Shown: positions 1 to 7,648 of the stretch, piece by piece | How the letters are laid out: every line of letters starts with the position of its first letter | Numbering within the stretch: position 1 is the stretch's first letter | NCBI GenBank assembly: GCA_038138625.1 | Contig: JAYQEA010000028.1 | Location: forward strand, 1-37,030 | Length of the DNA: 37,030 bases | Reading direction: 5' to 3' | DNA from: JAQXDR01 sp038138625 | GTDB taxonomy: Bacteria > Pseudomonadota > Alphaproteobacteria > Rhodobacterales > Rhodobacteraceae | Program-made: the position numbers and the translations under genes | Notes under the pieces: generated by a model | The model's database searches: none | What the model was told of the DNA's origin: nothing | Seen by the model: the letters and a program-made list of their open reading frames with translations, nothing else

Positions 1-66
1 GCACTGCTGGATCTGCCCGCCGAAGAGATCGGATGTCTCGTTCGGCGTCAACAGGCAGTCGGGTGA
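1..66 (+). CDS. Possible 3' end of an unidentified gene
   Basis: Frame 1 is open from the first base to a TGA at 64-66 and gives a 21-residue tail (ALLDLPAEEIGCLVRR followed by five more residues). It could be the C-terminus of a gene that begins outside the window. The fragment is too short to assign to a family. It would be convergent with the PIN-domain gene that ends at 99. An open frame this short can occur by chance, so this is only a flag for the window edge. Confidence 0.25.
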   Translation, partial: ALLDLPAEEIGCLVRRQQAVG

Positions 67-98
67 TGATAGAGCAAAAATGATGCCGGCTTGGATGA

Positions 99-677
99 CT
101 AGATAGCATGCCTCTGGGGTTTGAGACGCGCTGAAAGCAGGGGTAATCCCTTTGCGATTAGCATCATGAGATATTCAGCTTCAGTAGGTTTGGCACGTAA
201 ATTTGCACGGTGATGTCTGATTACTTCCAACGCTTCATAAGGGTAATGCTCAAAAGTACTGGCCAGGAACTGGTCGCACGTCCCGCGTTCGATTTCAAAC
301 TCTGCAAGCGTTTCTTCAGGGAAATGCTTGATGTTATCAGTTACGATATACTGCGCTTTGCATGCAATGGCGGCCGCGACCACGTGGGCATCATCAGGGT
401 GCGGCTTCAAGTCGATTATCGGAATGTAACGTTCATACCCTTCGACCCAAGCGTCGTCGAAATGCTTCCTCATCAACGTGTCTGTACGTCGCAGATCGGC
501 TTCCTTGTCGGGATACATATCGATGGCATTTGTTAACCACTCCTGCTGAATGGTTTCAGTCCACCTAGCCCTATACAAGTCCGCTTCAAAAAACCTCAGC
601 AGCAAGTCCCGTTTCATGTTTGGAAACAGAACACATGCATCTAGAACAGCAGTGTATCGATTTGCACTAGGTAGCAA
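99..677 (-). CDS. PIN-domain ribonuclease toxin, VapC50-like
   Basis: A 192-aa PIN-domain protein. Four acidic positions expected of a PIN nuclease are visible: D13 in the first strand (AVLDACVLFP), E46 (QQEW), D95/D96 (HPDDAHV) and D114 (IVTDN). Proteins of this shape are Mg-dependent ribonucleases that inhibit growth by cutting RNA. The length exceeds a minimal VapC because of a C-terminal extension, as in the Mycobacterium tuberculosis VapC50 type, which also pairs with an excisionase-like antitoxin. The start is a TTG at 677-675, directly after the TAA of the antitoxin gene (680-678), so translation is probably coupled. Family and partner are well supported by motifs; the RNA target cannot be read from sequence. 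Confidence 0.82.
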   Translation of the reverse strand: MLPSANRYTAVLDACVLFPNMKRDLLLRFFEADLYRARWTETIQQEWLTNAIDMYPDKEADLRRTDTLMRKHFDDAWVEGYERYIPIIDLKPHPDDAHVVAAAIACKAQYIVTDNIKHFPEETLAEFEIERGTCDQFLASTFEHYPYEALEVIRHHRANLRAKPTEAEYLMMLIAKGLPLLSARLKPQRHAI

Positions 678-1112
678 TTATTCACCAAGCTCCTCGGAGA
701 TTGTTTGCATTTCATCCAACGCAGATTTTCTGCCCATGGATCGTTGCGATTTGTACTTGAGCACATCCTGCAACGACAGTCGTCGATGAGTGCCAACCAT
801 CTCACACTGCAAATCGCCCTTGTTTATAAGCTTGATCAGATAGGGGCGTGAAACATTTAGAAAATCCGCTGCTTCCTGAGTCGTCAACTGACGTGAAAGC
901 GGGGCAAATGTCACGGTATCACCACGAGCAACAATGCTAAACAAATCACTGACAAGGTTCACCAACGACTCCGAGAGAATAGCATCACCAATAACAAGGG
1001 TGCCATCGTCTTCTCTGTTTGTCTCAATTGCTGTCATCGCCCCAGCAGCGCTGTTGATTTCTTCCGGTGTCGGAAGTCGATCACCGAAGTCCACTTTGAT
1101 TGGGTCCGCCAT
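678..1112 (-). CDS. Excisionase-family antitoxin (VapB50-like)
   Basis: A 144-aa protein with an excisionase-type winged helix-turn-helix at about residues 76-122 (LTTQEAADFLNVSRPYLIKL, then GTHRRLSLQDVLKY). This fold binds operator DNA. The N-terminal 70 residues are acidic and probably contribute to toxin neutralisation (inference). The chosen ATG at 1112-1110 (MADPIKVDFG) has a strong AAGGAGAG site just upstream. The longer frame to 1199 lacks such a site. The gene directly precedes the PIN toxin, the usual antitoxin-first order. It is expected to repress its own promoter, and the tandem repeat at 1201-1231 is the candidate operator. Confidence 0.82.
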   Translation of the reverse strand: MADPIKVDFGDRLPTPEEINSAAGAMTAIETNREDDGTLVIGDAILSESLVNLVSDLFSIVARGDTVTFAPLSRQLTTQEAADFLNVSRPYLIKLINKGDLQCEMVGTHRRLSLQDVLKYKSQRSMGRKSALDEMQTISEELGE

Positions 1113-1200
1113 AGTTATCTCTCCTTGATTCCATCTTGCAATCTGGCGCTTTTGTAACGCTCTTGCCCAACAGATGGCATTGGATGGCACAAAATGCAAA

Positions 1201-1231
1201 CGAAATATTCGAATAAATCGAAATATTCGAA
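1201..1231. promoter_or_regulatory. Tandem 13-bp repeat upstream of the toxin-antitoxin operon (candidate operator)
   Basis: The 13-mer CGAAATATTCGAA occurs at 1201-1213 and again at 1219-1231, exactly 18 bp apart. Each copy is nearly palindromic (TTCGAATATTTCG on the other strand). The pair lies about 90 bp upstream of the antitoxin start. Two near-palindromic half-operators upstream of an autoregulated toxin-antitoxin operon are the expected arrangement, but binding is inferred. Confidence 0.55.
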
Positions 1232-1246
1232 ATCACAAAACTATGC

Positions 1247-1468
1247 TTAGGCCTCCCAACGCATCAGCGCTGCAACGGCTTGTTCAGGTTCATCGCGGAC
1301 ACGCATCACCGTCTGACGGCTAAGATTGTTTTCACGTGCAATCTGACTGATGCTAACACCTTGGCTCAGCGCATCTAAGACGTTTGTTAGGGTTTCCTTG
1401 GTATAACTGGGCTTCTTCCCACGATACTTGTGTGGGTTGCTCTTGGCAGCATCTATACCGGACCTCTG
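1247..1468 (-). pseudogene. 3' remnant of a serine recombinase / resolvase
   Basis: Reading the minus strand from about 1468 to the TAA at 1249-1247 gives 73 residues that match the end of a Tn3-type resolvase. They include the end of the long helix and linker (QRSGIDAAKSN, KYRGKKPSYT) and a complete Hin-like helix-turn-helix (GVSISQIARENNLSRQTVMR). The catalytic N-terminal domain with its serine is absent, and a stop codon lies in frame just upstream. The homology stops abruptly at about 1468, where a second remnant on the other strand begins. This is a broken mobile-element gene and cannot catalyse recombination. Confidence 0.75.
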
Positions 1469-1761
1469 CGATCGTTACGCGACAGACAAATGCTGGAGCT
1501 ACGTCAAGGCTATCGGATATTCCTTAGGCTCAAGGTTGGGGATTTAGGCAGTAAACTGCCCACCGAATTCGATACTGAACTCTACTAAAAGTGCGATAAG
1601 AATGCGCAGTTTTTTGCAGGCTGAAAACCTTGTCCAGTCGTATCGCAACCCGCTATGAAAAGACGTCATGCAGCTTTCTGTCTATGGTTAAACTGGAACA
1701 CACACTGATTATAGAGGTTTGTGAGGCGGCTATCTGGGTCGAAAGTCTGTTTGCCAAATAA
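1469..1761 (+). pseudogene. Decayed IS5-family transposase C-terminus
   Basis: Plus-strand frames yield PTEFDTELY, an in-frame TAA (1585-1587), KCDKNAQFFA, then after a frameshift near 1618 LKTLSSRIATRYEKTSCSFL and SMVKL, ending at TAA 1759-1761. Joined, these resemble the conserved end of IS5-type DDE transposases (FDxxLYKxRNxxExFFxxLKxxRxIATRYDKxxxxFL). At least one nonsense mutation and one frameshift are needed to align it, so it is dead. It abuts the resolvase remnant head to head. The IATRYEK block makes the family fairly secure; the element boundaries cannot be seen. Confidence 0.6.
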
Positions 1762-2451
1762 ATGACCGGGAATGCTATTCACTATGCTTTGCTAAACATA
1801 AAAGCAGCAGGCGCCATGCATCAGTGAGAGCTTTGTCATGGGTTCGTTCGTCAGCCATTCGAGATCGTGTGCGTCACTGCTCTATTTTGAATGGACGTGT
1901 CTTATGCAACCTAGCGGAAATCAATGTACCCTGACCCTGGGACGCCAATGCCGAACAGAAGTCAGCCAAGGTCGACCTAATCTCAATCCTCCTCCAGTGG
2001 GTTAAGGAATGGCTTGTGGTGCGCATCGACGATGATGCGCGTGTCAAAGGAATTGGAGGGAATATGCGACGTTCACTCCGGCCAACAAAACCTAAGCCCC
2101 GACCGCCAGCCTATGATACGCAAAAAACGCTCTAGAGTTTAATATTCAGACCGCAAGAAACAGCGTGCAGTCGGTCCTATGTGGGCACCTTGCGCACCAA
2201 TATCGAAAAGGCTTCACGATAAAAACTCTGTTTGTTTTCATAATTTGTACCATGCCGATTAATCCGGTTGGATCACTTGTAGTCACAATCCGAGGCTGAC
2301 TGTTTTGTGAGGATCCGTCAAAAAAAGACATCACCGGGCTGAAAAAAATGCCGGTCTGGCGAAAAACTCGGGAAGCGCTTATGTTTTGAGACGCAATTTT
2401 GTTGGACCATCCGGGCCGTATGTACCGTTCAAAAAAAGGAATTGACCCGTC
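1762..2451. other. Non-coding stretch, 690 bp
   Basis: No convincing gene was found. Frames are short and broken, as expected between a decayed insertion sequence and core genes. The 116-codon minus-strand frame at 2146-2496 runs into the Lrp gene and has no recognisable domain or ribosome-binding site. The end of the stretch holds the AAAAAAAGGA leader of the Lrp-type regulator. Confidence 0.5.
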
Positions 2452-2910
2452 GTGAAAATGGATGAAACGGATCGCAGGTTGCTGCGTGCCCTGCAAAGCC
2501 GGGGTCGTATTTCCAATGCGGAACTCTCTGATGCGATCGGTTTATCACCGTCGGCCTGTCACCGCCGTGTGCAAAGGCTGGAAAATGATGGTTATATTCG
2601 GGGATATGTTGCCTTGCTTGATGAACGACGCATCGGCTTGCCGACGCTTGTCTTTGTTGAAATTACGTTGATTGCACAAGCCGAGGATGTGCTTGAAGCT
2701 TTCGAGCGTGCCGTCGCGCGTCTTGCGGATGTGATGGAATGTCATCTTATGGCTGGCACTGCGGATTACGTTCTTAAGGTTGTGGCGGAAGATGCCGAAG
2801 ATTTTGCGCGTATACATCGCCAGCATTTGTCCCGTTTGCCGGGGGTTGCCAATATGAAGTCCAGTTTTTCATTGCGAACGATTAGCCAGACGACAGCTCT
2901 ACCCCTTTGA
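2452..2910 (+). CDS. Lrp/AsnC-family transcriptional regulator
   Basis: A 152-aa protein with the standard two-domain layout. An N-terminal winged helix-turn-helix occupies about residues 4-60 (DETDRRLLRALQSRGRISNA, then LSPSACHRRVQRLENDG). A C-terminal RAM/AsnC ligand-sensing domain occupies about 68-145 (LVFVEITL, VMECHLMAGTADYVLKV). Members form dimers and octamers and respond to amino acids. The GTG at 2452 is preferred over the ATG at 2458 because the AAAGGA site sits about 11 bp upstream of it. It lies 67 bp upstream of the GMC oxidoreductase in the same direction, so that gene is a plausible target (inference). The ligand is unknown. Confidence 0.9.
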   Translation: MKMDETDRRLLRALQSRGRISNAELSDAIGLSPSACHRRVQRLENDGYIRGYVALLDERRIGLPTLVFVEITLIAQAEDVLEAFERAVARLADVMECHLMAGTADYVLKVVAEDAEDFARIHRQHLSRLPGVANMKSSFSLRTISQTTALPL

Positions 2911-2977
2911 ACCTGCTTGCCCCCGCGCACAGACTGGGCCACGCTAAGAGCCAAAGAATTCAGCGGGGAAAAAAGCC

Positions 2978-4576
2978 ATGCCATGGGATGTGGTTATAAT
3001 CGGAGCCGGCAGCGCTGGATGTGTTTTGGCCAAACGCTTGGGCGAGGCGGGCAAGAAGGTTCTCTTGCTTGAGGCTGGCGGATCCGACACCTATTTTTGG
3101 ATCCATATTCCCATGGGGTATTTATATTGTATTGGGAACCCACGCACGGACTGGATGTATCGCACACGGGCGGAACCCGGATTGAACGGCCGTAGTTTGA
3201 TCTATCCCCGAGGGCGGGCTTTGGGTGGATGCAGCTCGATCAATGGTATGCTTTATTTGCGCGGGCAGTCTGCCGATTATGACGGCTGGCGTCAGGCTGG
3301 TCTTGACGGTTGGGGGTGGGACGATGTCTTACCTTTCTTTCTTCGTTCGGAAGATAATGCAGATGGTGCGAGTGATCTGCATGCAACCGGCGGGGAATGG
3401 CGGGTAGATCATCAGCGGCTTCATTGGGATGTGTTGGATGCTTGGCGCGATGCAGCTGTTGCGGCAGGTCTGCCATTGGTTGACGACTTTAACACCGGTG
3501 ACAACGAAGGTGTTGGCTATTTTCGTGTCAATCAGCGCAATGGTTGGCGTTTGAACACGGCCAAGGCCTTTTTACGCAGTGCGCGTGCGCCTGATCTACA
3601 GGTTCAGACCAAAGCACAGGCTAAGCGTTTGACATTTGAAGGACGCAAATGCACTGGCGTGATCTATGATCAGGGCGGCAATGAACATCACGCGTTAGCT
3701 AAAGAGGTTATACTGAGTGCCGGTGCCGTAAATTCCCCGCATATTCTGCATCTGTCAGGTATAGGGCCTGCCGAGCACCTTCGCAGCTTGGGCATCCAGA
3801 TACAGGCGGATATGCCGATGGTGGGGGCTAATTTACAGGATCATCTGCAGCTTCGATGCGCGTGGCGCTTGCAAGCGGGCAAAACGCTGAACACAATGGC
3901 AAATTCCTTTTGGGGCAAGGTCAGTATTGCCGCGCAATACGCGCTCCAGCGCCGTGGACCAATGTCCATGGCGCCAAGCCAACTGGGTGCTTTTGCACGT
4001 TCGCGGGACGGCTTGGCGACTGCCGATCTGGAATATCATGTCCAGCCGTTGTCTTTGGACGCTTTTGGCGAACCATTGCACGACTTTCCTGCAATTACCG
4101 CAAGTGTGTGTCATTTGAGGCCGGAAAGCCGTGGACACATTCGTGCAGTGAGTGCGGACTGGCGTGATGCACCCGAGATCGCGCCTAACTATCTGTCCAC
4201 CATTGGCGACCGGCGCACGGCTTGCGCTGCGATCCAGCTGACGCGCAAAATTATGGCGCAGCAACCTTTAGAAAAATTTGGCCCAGAAGAGTTCCGCCCT
4301 GGAATTGAGGCGCAGACCGAAGAGGATCTGGCACAGGCGGCGGCCCAGATTGGAACGACCATATTTCATCCGGTTGGAACGGTTGCCATGGGATCTGATG
4401 ATGCCGCGCCATTGGACGCACGCATGCGTCTGCGTGGATTTGCAGGTTTGCGTGTGATAGATGCCAGCGCGATGCCGACCATAACCAGTGGAAATACGAA
4501 CGCCCCCACGATTATGATGGCAGAAAAAGGGGCAGCGATGATCCTGGACGATCTGATGTCTGCTCAAAATGTATAA
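2978..4576 (+). CDS. GMC-family FAD-dependent oxidoreductase (choline/alcohol dehydrogenase-like)
   Basis: A 532-aa flavoprotein of the glucose-methanol-choline family, near the usual 530-560 aa. The N-terminal Rossmann motif is GAGSAG (residues 10-15) with the adenine-binding LLEAGG. GMC signature 1 is present (PRGRALGGCSSINGMLYLRG), as is signature 2 (GAVNSPHILHLSGIGP). The active-site pair is H464 (TIFHPVGT) and N508 (SGNTNAPT). These enzymes oxidise a primary alcohol using FAD. The substrate is not readable: choline dehydrogenase (BetA) is the nearest common annotation, but no betB, betI or choline transporter is nearby. A GGGGAAAA leader precedes the ATG. The gene follows an Lrp-type regulator and lies 15 bp before hemF. 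Confidence 0.88.
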   Translation: MPWDVVIIGAGSAGCVLAKRLGEAGKKVLLLEAGGSDTYFWIHIPMGYLYCIGNPRTDWMYRTRAEPGLNGRSLIYPRGRALGGCSSINGMLYLRGQSADYDGWRQAGLDGWGWDDVLPFFLRSEDNADGASDLHATGGEWRVDHQRLHWDVLDAWRDAAVAAGLPLVDDFNTGDNEGVGYFRVNQRNGWRLNTAKAFLRSARAPDLQVQTKAQAKRLTFEGRKCTGVIYDQGGNEHHALAKEVILSAGAVNSPHILHLSGIGPAEHLRSLGIQIQADMPMVGANLQDHLQLRCAWRLQAGKTLNTMANSFWGKVSIAAQYALQRRGPMSMAPSQLGAFARSRDGLATADLEYHVQPLSLDAFGEPLHDFPAITASVCHLRPESRGHIRAVSADWRDAPEIAPNYLSTIGDRRTACAAIQLTRKIMAQQPLEKFGPEEFRPGIEAQTEEDLAQAAAQIGTTIFHPVGTVAMGSDDAAPLDARMRLRGFAGLRVIDASAMPTITSGNTNAPTIMMAEKGAAMILDDLMSAQNV

Positions 4577-4591
4577 CTTAACGGAGCCACA

Positions 4592-5494
4592 ATGAACGTA
4601 TCTTATGTGCCTGATATGGAAGCGGAAAAAGAAAAGGCTTCAACGTGGTTTCGCCAACTGCGTGACCAAATAGTAGCAGCTTTCGAATCCCTGGAAGAGA
4701 GCCATTCAAAGGGTCCCCTGGCCAATGAACCTGTTGGAACGTTTGAGATTACGCACACAAAACGCGATGCCCCTGATGGCGAAGATGCAGGAGGCGGCAT
4801 GATGAGCGTCCTTCGCGGCGGTCGCGTGTTCGAGAAAGTTGGCGTTAATATTTCTACTGTGTATGGCCAGCTTGGGGCACGCGCGCAGGCCGCAATGGCG
4901 GGGCGTCGTGGATTGGATTTGGGCGATGATCCTCGGTTCTGGGCGTCTGGTATCAGCCTTGTGGCACATATGCGAAACCCACATGCTCCCGCGGTTCACA
5001 TGAATACGCGCATGTTCTGGACACCAAAAGCATGGTGGTTCGGCGGAGGATCTGATCTGAACCCCTGTATCGAATATGAAAACGATACCGCGCACTTTCA
5101 TGCAACCCAGAAACAACATTTGCAGGCGCATGGTGACGATTTGTACCCACGGCTCAAGGCTTGGGCTGACGATTACTTTTTCATACCTCATCGCGGTCGT
5201 GCGCGTGGTGTGGGAGGTATTTTTATGGACGACCGCTGTACTGGTGATTGGAGTGCGGATTTTGCGCTGACGCAGGATATTGGCCGCGCGTTTCTGCCGG
5301 CCTATGTGCCGCTAGTCGAACGCCGGCGCAGCTTGGCGTTTGATGAGGCAGAGCGGGACGTACAGTTGCGCCATCGCGGGCTATATGCGGAATATAACCT
5401 TTTGTACGACCGGGGCACGAAGTTTGGCCTTGAAACAGGTCATAATCCGGATGCTGTTCTTATGAGCCTGCCACCTTTGGCGAAATGGGTTTAA
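4592..5494 (+). CDS. hemF: Oxygen-dependent coproporphyrinogen-III oxidase
   Basis: A 300-aa HemF that converts coproporphyrinogen III to protoporphyrinogen IX by two oxidative decarboxylations using O2, a cytosolic step of haem synthesis. Family blocks are clear: the MNTRMFW and GGGSDLNPCIEYENDTAHFH region, DYFFIPHRGRARGVGGIFMD, and the end block YNLLYDRGTKFGLETG followed by SLPPLAKW. Length matches the family. A GGAG site lies 6 bp before the ATG. It lies 15 bp after the GMC oxidoreductase, so co-transcription is likely without an obvious metabolic link. Its last 35 bp overlap the convergent rluE gene. Confidence 0.96.
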   Translation: MNVSYVPDMEAEKEKASTWFRQLRDQIVAAFESLEESHSKGPLANEPVGTFEITHTKRDAPDGEDAGGGMMSVLRGGRVFEKVGVNISTVYGQLGARAQAAMAGRRGLDLGDDPRFWASGISLVAHMRNPHAPAVHMNTRMFWTPKAWWFGGGSDLNPCIEYENDTAHFHATQKQHLQAHGDDLYPRLKAWADDYFFIPHRGRARGVGGIFMDDRCTGDWSADFALTQDIGRAFLPAYVPLVERRRSLAFDEAERDVQLRHRGLYAEYNLLYDRGTKFGLETGHNPDAVLMSLPPLAKWV

Positions 5495-6035
5495 CATGAC
5501 GCCACTCTCCGGTTGGCAACCCGTCTAAGGACCATTCTCCAATAGACCAGCGAACCAGCCGCAGGCACGGCAGCCCAACATGTGCAGTCATACGGCGGAC
5601 CTGCCGATTGCGGCCTTCGGTCAGAACCAGTTTTATCCAACTGTCAGGAACCGTTTTGCGGAATCTGACGGGTGGATCACGAGGCCATAGGTCGGGTGGG
5701 TCGATTTGAACGGCCTTGGCAGGGCGTGTTGGTCCATCGCGCAGTGTCACGCCTTGGCATAACTGTTGCAGTTGGTTTCGTGTCGGACGGCCTTCTACCT
5801 GCACCAGATAAGTCTTTGACAACTTAAACCGCGGGTTGGCGATACGAGCCTGCAGCTGACCGTTGTCTGTCAGGATCAGCAAACCCTCGCTATCGCGATC
5901 AAGACGGCCCGCGGGATAAACGTCTGGGATGTTTATGAAAGACGACAGCGTGGGGCGCTGCGTGTCTTTTGATCCTTTGTCGGTGAATTGGGTCAGAACG
6001 CCATGCGGCTTGTTGAACAATACGATTTTGGTCAT
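5460..6035 (-). CDS. rluE: 23S rRNA pseudouridine synthase, RluE-like
   Basis: A 191-aa pseudouridine synthase of the RsuA/RluB/E/F family without an S4 domain, which points to RluE (the E. coli enzyme modifies U2457 of 23S rRNA). The catalytic loop is PAGRLDRDSEGLLILT with D46 as the nucleophile. Other family blocks are LFNKPHGVLTQFTD, KTYLVQVEGRPT and the C-terminal TEGRNRQVRRMTAHVGLPCLRL. Its ATG overlaps the TGA of tadA by four bases (ATGA), so the two are translationally coupled. The 3' end overlaps hemF by 35 bp on the opposite strand. Confidence 0.9.
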   Translation of the reverse strand: MTKIVLFNKPHGVLTQFTDKGSKDTQRPTLSSFINIPDVYPAGRLDRDSEGLLILTDNGQLQARIANPRFKLSKTYLVQVEGRPTRNQLQQLCQGVTLRDGPTRPAKAVQIDPPDLWPRDPPVRFRKTVPDSWIKLVLTEGRNRQVRRMTAHVGLPCLRLVRWSIGEWSLDGLPTGEWRHVKPISPKVAGS

Positions 6036-6484
6036 GCGCGCCGTTCTGCGAAAAACTGTTTCAAAAGGTCAGATGCCTCTTGTTCCATAAGACCCTCAAA
6101 GACATCCGGTCGGTGATGGCATTGTGCATGTGAAAAAATGCGCGCACCGTGTGCAACGCCGCCAGACTTCGGATCACTGGCAGCATAATAAAGAACCTTT
6201 ATCCTGGCTGCGGCAATAGCTGCGGCGCACATGGGGCAGGGTTCCAGAGTGACGAACATGCTGTGGTCTGGCAAACGTTCAGAGCCACTTGCGGCACATG
6301 CAGCCCGCAGGGCAAGTATTTCAGCATGCGCAGTCGGATCCGAATATGCCCGCGTGCGATTTCCGGCCCGCGATACGATACTGCCACATGGACTGACGAC
6401 GACCGCGCCAACGGGAACTTCACCACGGGTCCACGCGGCTCTGGCCTCGATCAGTGCGGCAGACATGTGTGTGCGAGGTGTCAT
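6032..6484 (-). CDS. tadA: tRNA(Arg) adenosine-34 deaminase
   Basis: A 150-aa cytidine-deaminase-fold enzyme that converts A34 to inosine in tRNA(Arg). Zinc and catalytic residues are H53 and E55 (HAE) with C83 and C86 (EPCPMCA). GEVPVGAVVV and the C-terminal DVFEGLMEQEASDLLKQFF are typical of TadA. The frame is open to 6580, but homology and usual length favour the ATG at 6484-6482 (MTPRTHMSAALIEAR); MSAALIEAR six codons later is an alternative. It shares an ATGA overlap with rluE and is divergent from rluB across 80 bp. Confidence 0.92.
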   Translation of the reverse strand: MTPRTHMSAALIEARAAWTRGEVPVGAVVVSPCGSIVSRAGNRTRAYSDPTAHAEILALRAACAASGSERLPDHSMFVTLEPCPMCAAAIAAARIKVLYYAASDPKSGGVAHGARIFSHAQCHHRPDVFEGLMEQEASDLLKQFFAERRA

Positions 6485-6564
6485 ATCGCCTATTAAACCG
6501 AAGCTGTGGGCGCGCCTAGCGCAAAACTGCTTTTCTTGGCGTCTTTCACGGGCTAAGCCGCAGC

Positions 6565-7380
6565 ATGACCAAACCGACATCTTCCGACAAGCCCGCTCAG
6601 ACCACCCCCCCCGGTGATCGCATCGCCAAAGTTCTGTCTCGTGCTGGGGTCGCCTCTCGACGTGAAGCCGAACGAATGATCCAGGCCGGCCGCGTGGCTG
6701 TGGATGGTGACGTCATTCAAAGTCCCGCGCTTAATGTGACAGCCAGTTCCAAGATCACTGTTGATGGCCGTCCTTTGGACGCGCCGGAGCCGGAACGACT
6801 GTGGATGTATCACAAACCCACAGGGCTTGTGACGTCTACCAAAGACGAACAGGGGCGTCCGACGATTTTTGACGATCTGCCGGAGGATATGCCCCGTGTG
6901 ATGAGCGTCGGCCGGTTGGATCTGAATTCGGAAGGTTTGCTTTTGCTGACCAATGATGGTGGGATCAAACGCAAGCTTGAACTGCCCTCGACAGGGTGGC
7001 TGCGACGTTATCGGGTACGCCTAAACGGACGGCCTACGGACGAAACACTGGCCCCGCTGCGGCAGGGCCTTGTGATCGATGGAGAGCGGTTTCAGCCAAT
7101 GGATGTGACGATTGATCGGCAAAAGGGAGCCAATGCCTGGCTGACGGTTGGATTGCGAGAAGGTAAGAACCGTGAGATCCGTCGCGCGCTTGCGGATCTC
7201 GGGCTTGCAGTCAATCGACTGATCCGGATCAGCTATGGTCCGTTTCAGTTGGGCACCCTCGCGTCGGGCAAGGTGGAGGAAGTGCGTCGAAGGGTTCTCC
7301 GAGATCAGTTGGGCCTTGATGCCACTCAGCCGCCGCGCCCGAAACCGCAACGCCGCCGTAAACCAACTCGGCGAAACTGA
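6565..7380 (+). CDS. rluB: 23S rRNA pseudouridine synthase, RluB-like
   Basis: A 271-aa protein with an N-terminal S4 RNA-binding domain (about residues 18-62, DRIAKVLSRAGVASRREAER) and a pseudouridine synthase domain (about 78-245). The catalytic aspartate is D119 in VGRLDLNSEGLLLLTNDG. GLREGKNREIRRALADLGL is the conserved C-terminal block, followed by a basic tail rich in R, K and P. In E. coli RluB modifies U2605 of 23S rRNA. The S4 domain separates it from rluE next door. It is divergent from tadA-rluE and is followed 64 bp later by the XpaC/TelA cluster on the same strand. Confidence 0.92.
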   Translation: MTKPTSSDKPAQTTPPGDRIAKVLSRAGVASRREAERMIQAGRVAVDGDVIQSPALNVTASSKITVDGRPLDAPEPERLWMYHKPTGLVTSTKDEQGRPTIFDDLPEDMPRVMSVGRLDLNSEGLLLLTNDGGIKRKLELPSTGWLRRYRVRLNGRPTDETLAPLRQGLVIDGERFQPMDVTIDRQKGANAWLTVGLREGKNREIRRALADLGLAVNRLIRISYGPFQLGTLASGKVEEVRRRVLRDQLGLDATQPPRPKPQRRRKPTRRN

Positions 7381-7390
7381 CTGTTTCGCC
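7370..7390 (+). terminator. Hairpin at the end of rluB
   Basis: GGCGAAAC (7370-7377), loop TGACT, GTTTCGCC (7383-7390) is a perfect 8-bp stem that spans the rluB stop codon. A run of eight T residues follows only about 20 bp later (7410-7417), so this is not a textbook intrinsic terminator. It may stop some rluB transcripts before the next cluster. Confidence 0.4.
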
Positions 7391-7444
7391 CTGAGCAGTA
7401 TGCATTGCCTTTTTTTTGCCTAAAACATCCATAAAACTGCGAAC

Positions 7445-7648
7445 ATGATTTTGTCGGCACTCTCACTGATCCTACTGTTGGCGAGCTTTTGCATCACTGC
7501 TGCGTTTCTAAGCGTAGTCGTGCGCGATGTGAGCGATGTTCTGACGGCGTCTTTGGTTAGCAGACGCAGGTTCCACGAGTGGCACAGGAACCTTGCTGTG
7601 GTCATGCTCTGGATATTGGTTCTGTTGATTGCAGGTCTTCCGTTGTGA
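7445..7648 (+). CDS. Small two-span membrane protein heading the XpaC/TelA cluster
   Basis: A 67-aa protein with two predicted membrane spans (about residues 2-25 and 49-66) separated by a basic, polar stretch (SLVSRRRFHEWHRN). I do not recognise a family. Support for its reality is positional: its TGA (7646-7648) overlaps the GTG start of the following XpaC-like gene as GTGA, an arrangement typical of translational coupling. The ribosome-binding site is weak. It may be an accessory subunit of the XpaC-like protein (inference). Confidence 0.6.
   Translation: MILSALSLILLLASFCITAAFLSVVVRDVSDVLTASLVSRRRFHEWHRNLAVVMLWILVLLIAGLPL

Noticed and set aside
1201..1231. Two-copy repeat considered as a CRISPR or iteron array
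   Set aside because: Only two copies of 13 bp with a 5-bp spacer and no cas or rep gene; an operator fits better.
2146..2496. 116-codon minus-strand frame
   Set aside because: It overlaps the start of the Lrp-type gene, has no ribosome-binding site or domain and reads as low-quality sequence between a dead insertion element and a real gene.
2978..4576. Calling the GMC oxidoreductase betA (choline dehydrogenase)
   Set aside because: No betaine-aldehyde dehydrogenase, BetI or choline transporter is nearby, and motifs alone do not fix the substrate.
7410..7417. Run of T residues as an intrinsic terminator after rluB
   Set aside because: It is about 20 bp away from the nearest stem, so only the hairpin itself is reported, with low confidence.
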